Part shown: positions 58,532 through 64,000 of the stretch, in pieces
How the letters are laid out: each line of letters starts with the position of its first letter
Position numbering within the stretch: the first letter of the stretch is position 1
Assembly: GCA_032209605.1 (NCBI GenBank)
Contig: JASFXZ010000004.1
Coordinates: forward strand, 34,320,401 to 34,384,400
Reading direction: 5' to 3'
DNA length: 64,000 nt
DNA from: Mactromeris polynyma
Taxonomy: Eukaryota; Mollusca; Bivalvia; Venerida; Mactridae
Program-made: the position numbers and the translations under genes
The notes under the pieces: model-generated
Databases searched by the model: none
The model's input: the letters and a program-made list of their open reading frames with translations, nothing else
Told to the model about the DNA's origin: nothing

Positions 58532-59909
58532 TCATCGTATCAAAATTTGATCAAATTCTGATACAGGCCCAATATCAGGTCTTAGTGAACCTACTCCTTT
58601 GCTTCGTGGTTCAATATTTAACTTCGGTTCTGCAGACCGAAAACGGGGACGGACGGCTGATTTCCACATTTGTTGGTTCGTTTCAAACATATGTGTATGT
58701 TGTGTTCGTCTGGTTTGTGGTTCGTCTTCTCTGTTTTCACTCGGCTGTGTCTGATGTACTGTGTCAGTAGCGCTTCCAGCTTTCACACTACATGTATTCG
58801 AATTGTCATCTCTCTCGACACTATCTTGACTACACTCTACAGTAGTGTTATCCGTGTTATTTTCTGGCTCTTTAAGTGTACTCAGTGATGTGATTGGGTG
58901 CTGGACATTGATACTTGGGGACTAAAGGGTAAATATTTTGCTTGGCTCCAATTTCCACGACTTGGTAACAATTGATGGGTCCAAAAGAAACAAGCCAGCC
59001 TCTTGAAAGCCTTCCACGCCAGCTTCTATTGTAGTGCTTTGCATCAACACTTGTGCAAAGGTCTGTTTTGTCATGTACTGCCCAACATAGTCCGATTGAC
59101 AGTCTCTGACTGCTTGTCTCCAAACTTTATTGAGTGAACTGACAAGCCTCAAGTCCAGTGGACATGGGATGCATGCTCTAATAGACGATAGAGCTCGACT
59201 CCATTCTGAATGCACATGTTTTGAGGCTTCCATGGTAACATGAGTGCTGTGCCCATCAATTCGGAGCAAAATTGGCTTCTTTACATGCCGCTCATTTACT
59301 GCTGGAATCAACACATTTTCGAACCAGTTGCAAAGCACCTCCGAGTCCATCCAGCCGGTGTCTGAGCGGCCTAGAGCAGCTTCCTCGAAGCCATAGAGTG
59401 GATTGTAGGAGAAGCGTCGCCCAGGGAATATAATCATAGGTTGCACGTAACGTCCTGTTGCACTTCATGTTGCCATACTTGTCAGCTGTTTCTTGTCCGA
59501 ATTACCATAATGATATACAACTGGTGCCCCCTTGATTCCAATAACCTGGTTGCCCTTCATGCAGAGACTGACTCCCGATTCACCGGCGTTCTAAATTCGT
59601 GACGGATCGGAAAGTAGCTCATTATCACCAACCTCATTTTCCAAGTAGGCTCGAAAACCACACCATTCATCCGTTCCTTGCCTAACTGAATAGTGGTTCG
59701 AATTGACAGCTCAACATATCTCTTGGAGAAGCCAGAGAGCCATTCTCTGCCGGGCTTGTTATCCTTAAACAGATTAGTTCTGCCATCGTCATCAAGGTTT
59801 TCTTGTCTGTATTTGCCAGCTCTCGGCGAGTGCGCCCATAACCTATACGGGCCATGTGAATCGCAGTCAGCCATTCTTCTTTCCTCATGCTTAGTGAGGA
59901 CAGTTTCAC
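58532..59909 (-). pseudogene. pogo/Tigger-like transposase remnant
   Basis: The N-terminal part (59874-59600) has 'NKPGREWLSGFSKRYVELSI', the CENP-B-type helix-turn-helix of pogo elements. After a stop the DDE domain follows: 'NAGESGVSLCMKGNQVIGIK' where the family has DETG, so the first catalytic Asp is Gly (codon within 59590-59573). Another stop comes before the long open stretch 59446-58922, with 'QPMIIFPGRRFSYNP', 'DTGWMDSEVLCNWFENVLIP', 'ILLRIDGHSTHVTMEA' (second Asp) and 'CPLDLRLVSSLNKVW' (third Asp). TAG at 58922-58924 is followed in the same frame by a hydrophilic tail to 58532. Stops plus the lost Asp rule out activity. No flanking TIRs were found, but MITEs with pogo-type ends occur at 16.1 and 22.6 kb. 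Confidence 0.85.
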
Positions 59910-62900
59910 CTGTTGTTTATAATGACATGATATAACTATAGAATATGCAGAATTTCCCTGTTTGAAAAAAAAATTATGGGAATATTTGAGTTCATTTGTG
60001 CATATATTGCCCTAAACTTCAGATCTAATATGTTATATTAACGTATGTTAATATGTACGACATGGGTCTATGCTTTTCTGGTTGTTGAAAATAAAACTTA
60101 TCTCATAAAACATATCGTACTTATGTACAGCATCAATGTATCTCTCTCGTGGGGGTACAATTATATCTAGTTTTATAAAGTCTGTACCATTGCATTACTT
60201 TAGACTCATCGACATGATTCTTTGTATTTATCTGTGATCATTCTAATCTCTAGACGTGTAATATAGTCCGCATGTACGTAAAATCAGGGCCCGGAATTAT
60301 ATACATAAGTTTCAAGTAAATTTCGGTTTTTGCCGAAAAGTAAACGTATCCTATTGAAACTTTTGCAATGTTTGAGTTATAGAGAAAGGAATTAACTTTT
60401 CACGGTCACATTTTGGTTTCACATTTTTTAAGAATTTAAAGCTGGGTAGGTTTTAATTAGTTAGAATAAAAATGCTTATTTATCTTTCTAATGCTTTCCA
60501 CCCCTATGTCTCCAATTGTAGGCATATCTAACGACTACAGTTTCAACATCGGAGAGATATATGAAATACTTGAAATACAAGTATTTTAATAAGTGTGCGT
60601 TTTGACATTTTTGACACCTGGAATCTCAATGACCGTGCTCGCAAACTTTGAGTGGGAAAAATCGTGAAGTTGCATTTGTATCTGCGCATGGTGGACGGAG
60701 CTCCGAAAAAACACGCCGCATGTTAAACATTTAACCGGTTCTCACTCGTTGGAAATAAAGAACATACTCTCACTCGTTGGAAACAAATACTTTGACCATA
60801 TTAGCCGGTCGCCTCACGGTATTTGCGGGGCCGAATTGTCGGTTCCAGTTATTGTACAACAAGGCGAAGTGTATAATAGAACCTACCTCTAGTTCAGTTT
60901 GAATACTTTGAGGTACTGTGAATATAAATTCGTTACATTTTTAGACATCGCTTCATTTAAGCATCATATGATTTATACTATGAAATACAGAATATTAATT
61001 AACCACTCAACCACGGGAGACGGGGTGGCGGAGACTTTTAAATGAATGTCTCGTATTAGTTAAAAAGAAAAAAAACTTCATATTTTCCTAAAGAAGGAGA
61101 CCACTTTGTGTACGTTGTAAAGTCATGCATGTTTCTGTCTGTTGTTATATATGTAGTTATTACTTACAGCTATTATGCATTATTCGTCTGGTAAATTAGC
61201 TTCCTGTTATAGTTATATCATGAGAGATGCTTCAACATTCATCCTTTGCTATAATTACAGTGGTAATGCAAATAGTGCATTAATCTGAGGCGGAAAATAT
61301 GTCCATATAGGTATGTATAGACATGTTTCAAAGGTTTGTATTTTTGCCTAGTGTTATAACGATGCCAGCATTTAAAACTTAAATATTATGGTTCAGAATT
61401 TACGAACATGGTGTCGTCGTTGCAATTCTATGAATAAATACCTTGACTAAATAAGTAAAACAGAAAAGCAAATTTTAAGGAAACCTTCTTTGCGCAAAAT
61501 GTGATTACCTGTGGAGATTTGTCTCACGTCTTTTGTATTATATAGAAGAATGTTTTGGGTAAAAACAGTAAACGATCTTGTATTACTTAGTACTTAAGTT
61601 CTTGCTTAGAAACATTGACTAACAATTGTATAGCACTTCTTCCATATTCATACATTGTACTACTGGAAGCGATATGACGTTTTTTATTTCACTTATTCCA
61701 TTGAGACACTTGACTTACTTAGTTATCATGCTACAACCACATGAACTATATGTTCATGCTTGTTTTGGTAAAATTGAACACACAATGAGCATAATATATC
61801 ATCACGATATGTTCTTGCCATGTTGTAGATTGTCGCTGGTGTATTTAAGAGGATGTCTTGTCTTGTTGATGTGTAACTAGGGAACTTGTCGTTGAGGAGT
61901 ACGTTGTGTCTTACCAGATGGCTTACAAATAGCATTGAATAATCAACTGCTTTTTGCCGGGTAAGTCTTAATGATTCTTTGCAACTAAATCCGCTTGTTT
62001 TGCATGTTCTAAATGTCACGTCCCTTCCTTGCAATAGTCTCCAATAATTCTTTGTAAACGTTTATTTCCTTATAAAGGAACTTGAGGTTTAACGAAATAA
62101 AACTACCACATAAATTACTATTATGTTAAGTGCATAAATTGGAAACAGTTGGTATGTCACACATAATATTAAACGCAATATTTTGCTTTCCATTTGCGAT
62201 GCATTATATTGATTTGAATGTTGCGCGCATGCGCTCAATGTGGAAACAACAGTGTGTCGGATATTTAAAGTAGGTTTATTATGTGTCATAGGCAACACAT
62301 ACATAATCATAAATAAAAAAAATGATATCAATAACCAATGTATATATGGATTAAGAAACGCTTTAATTATAGTGTTTTTAAAAATTTATACCAATAATTA
62401 GGTGATCAAATTCGTAATATATTGATAAGAATAAATAACAAATAAATAGTGGAATACAAATATAATAACATGTTGTACAATACAATACTAAGTTCGCTGG
62501 CCACATATTAAGTGATCGGTGAGAGCAAAATAGTCACCACAGGCGTAGTGAACATTTACAAATGAAATATGATGGTTAACACAAATAGAAATAAAAGTAC
62601 AATGTAGTTTTTACAGATCGGTGGGTTTTCTTTTCGACATAGTACGAATAGAATTCACTATTTAGTCGTCGCATGAAGTTGTATGGATGTTTGTGGAGTC
62701 AGAATGGCTTTGTGCTGTTTTCTTTTCAGTACTTTTTATTGATTGTCAGAGTTATAAAGACTGTATGAGCTTTTATTTGATATATGGAATTCATTGCTGA
62801 TGAATTCCGCCTGCTTATCAATTTTGTCGAAAGCTGGACGAGACATGCGTTTCTATTTTGATATTTTCTGCTCATGGGCATAATGCTTTTCAGGATAACT

Positions 62901-63600
62901 TTTCTTGATTTATTTATAACCGAAGAAGAAAGAGTCGGGTAATGATAACTGGTCGTTGTTTCGTGAAAAAATAAAATGTAATGTGGCGCTTATATACATA
63001 TAGAAATACTAGATATATATTGTATGTATATATTTATCTAAAACGTATGCATTATAATTAAGGTAATTAAGTTACAAAAAATAACAGTTCTGCAAAGTTT
63101 TAGAGAGACAGAGAGTTTGAATCCTTGTGAGAAGGTCAAGAGTGCGAATTTCGTTTATGTTGACCGGCACGAGCTTCATAACCCCTGGGTAAGGCTAGAG
63201 TACTGGTTAGTAACACATAAACAAACGTAGGGATTGATTAAAGAGCGCAACTTTAGTGCGCATGTTCTTTTCGATTAGTGTAGTGTTTGCATTGGGTTAA
63301 AGATGTATAAGGGAGTAGTTTACTATTTTCTTTTACGATGCAAAGATTTTTTCTGAACTTTATAGTCACCAAGCACAATACAAATAATGATATCATTCTG
63401 TTTAATTGAATGATTCCATTATTGTTTTGCAGTTTTCCTTCTACTTTCTTTTTCTATATACTTTATCATTAAAAACAGAAAAGTCATTGATATTTGAAAT
63501 TCTACATTTGAAATTATAAAATGATCTTCATAAAATATTTAAAACTAACTTAGTTTATGAAAATTTAAAACGATAATGGGTTACCAAGTATATTAAGGGT
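59910..63600. other. No gene recognised
   Basis: AT-rich. A short direct repeat, 'TCTCACTCGTTGGAAA', occurs at about 60739 and 60769. No conserved coding frame, TIR or SINE was recognised. Confidence 0.5.
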
Positions 63601-63654
63601 AATTTTTTTCAACTTTCACTTTCCATATATACTACATTTGAAACACAATAAAAC

Positions 63655-64000
63655 AATCTTTATCTTAAAATCAAGCAAGGTGACCTATTATTTTTATTTC
63701 ACATTTTCATTCAGACAGTGACTCTCATATGGTATACCAAGTTGTAAGAAAATCTCTTCGCTAGAAAAAATATAATAAACTTGCATCGATTTTGCTCTGT
63801 ATTCATGTGAAATAGTCACGTTTTAAATCTTCATTATCATAAAATCGAGCAAGGTGACCTATCAGTTTTATTTCATAGTTTGGCTAGATACATTACACTG
63901 ATCAAATATAAAAGTTTAAAGGAAATCTCTGCGGTAGAAAGAATACTGCCTTATTGTAGGATACGTCTTTAGCTTGTAAAAATAAGTAAACGTTTAATTG
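63655..64000. repeat. ~175-bp tandem unit, two diverged copies at the right edge
   Basis: 'AATCAAGCAAGGTGACCTAT' at about 63668 recurs as 'AATCGAGCAAGGTGACCTAT' at about 63843. Each is followed by 'TTTTATTTCA' and, further on, by 'AAATCTCT' and 'AGAAA'. The array may continue beyond the window. Confidence 0.7.

Noticed and set aside
59693..59935. 80-codon plus-strand frame 'MVRIDSSTYLLEKPESHSLP'
   Set aside because: It is the antisense shadow of the pogo transposase helix-turn-helix region.

Overview
This is eukaryotic, AT-rich, intron-containing DNA, most likely from a marine or freshwater mollusc, probably a bivalve. The reasons are two near full-length tRNA-headed SINEs with 13-14 bp target duplications, several 'TTTAGCTCACCTGAGC', 'ATGCCCCTACTCTG' and 'ACGCCCGTTTGAAAA' type dispersed repeats familiar from bivalve genomes, long minisatellite arrays, and split transposase genes with GT-AG introns. 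There are no operons, Shine-Dalgarno sites or CRISPR arrays. Species cannot be set from the sequence alone.

Layout. 1-5.8 kb: a tandem array of a 1,942-bp unit (three nearly identical copies that run off the left edge), then a diverged fourth copy to about 7.08 kb that carries a SINE insertion. 7.6-8.35 kb: a diverged tandem duplication. 12.76-13.03 kb: a second SINE of the same family. 14.9 and 18.5 kb: two exon-like segments of unknown gene(s). 15.46-16.03, 16.5-17.93 and 18.66-19.39 kb: three minisatellites (63, 51 and 53 bp units). 20.9-22.7 kb: small TIR elements of mariner/pogo type. 23.0-23.5 kb: two exons that closely resemble the N-terminal half of the HECT ubiquitin ligase HUWE1 but carry two in-frame stops. 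25.5-26.5 kb: a two-exon PIF/Harbinger transposase remnant. 28.7-33.0 kb: a decayed multi-exon zinc-ribbon gene, a dead mariner in its intron, and a LINE 3' end. 33.6-34.5 kb: a bivalve-type dispersed repeat. 38.3-39.4 kb: a 1.06-kb DNA transposon with a perfect 6-bp target duplication. 41.0-42.0 and 43.0-43.2 kb: a 31-bp satellite in two blocks, the second inside a ZNF862/hAT-like remnant. 46.3-47.3 kb: the one gene that looks intact, a secreted, cationic, six-cysteine peptide on the minus strand. 48.6 and 49.3 kb: two near-perfect ~100-bp hairpins. 52.7-53.4 kb: a TIR-bounded segment with a NAIF1-like Myb/SANT exon. 54.8-59.9 kb: a minus-strand run of MULE, an unclassified transposon-associated gene, and pogo/Tigger remnants. 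59.9-64 kb: mostly featureless.

Almost every recognisable protein fragment is transposon-derived and broken by stops or frameshifts, so this is a gene-poor, repeat-rich region. Most of the computed open frames here (including the long ones over the minisatellites) come from repeats whose unit is a multiple of three. I found no convincing new multi-gene system. The items most worth a second look are the cysteine-rich peptide gene, the HUWE1-like exons, the paired hairpins, the 1,942-bp array and the 6-bp-TSD transposon. All family assignments are by eye from conserved motifs and have not been checked against a database.
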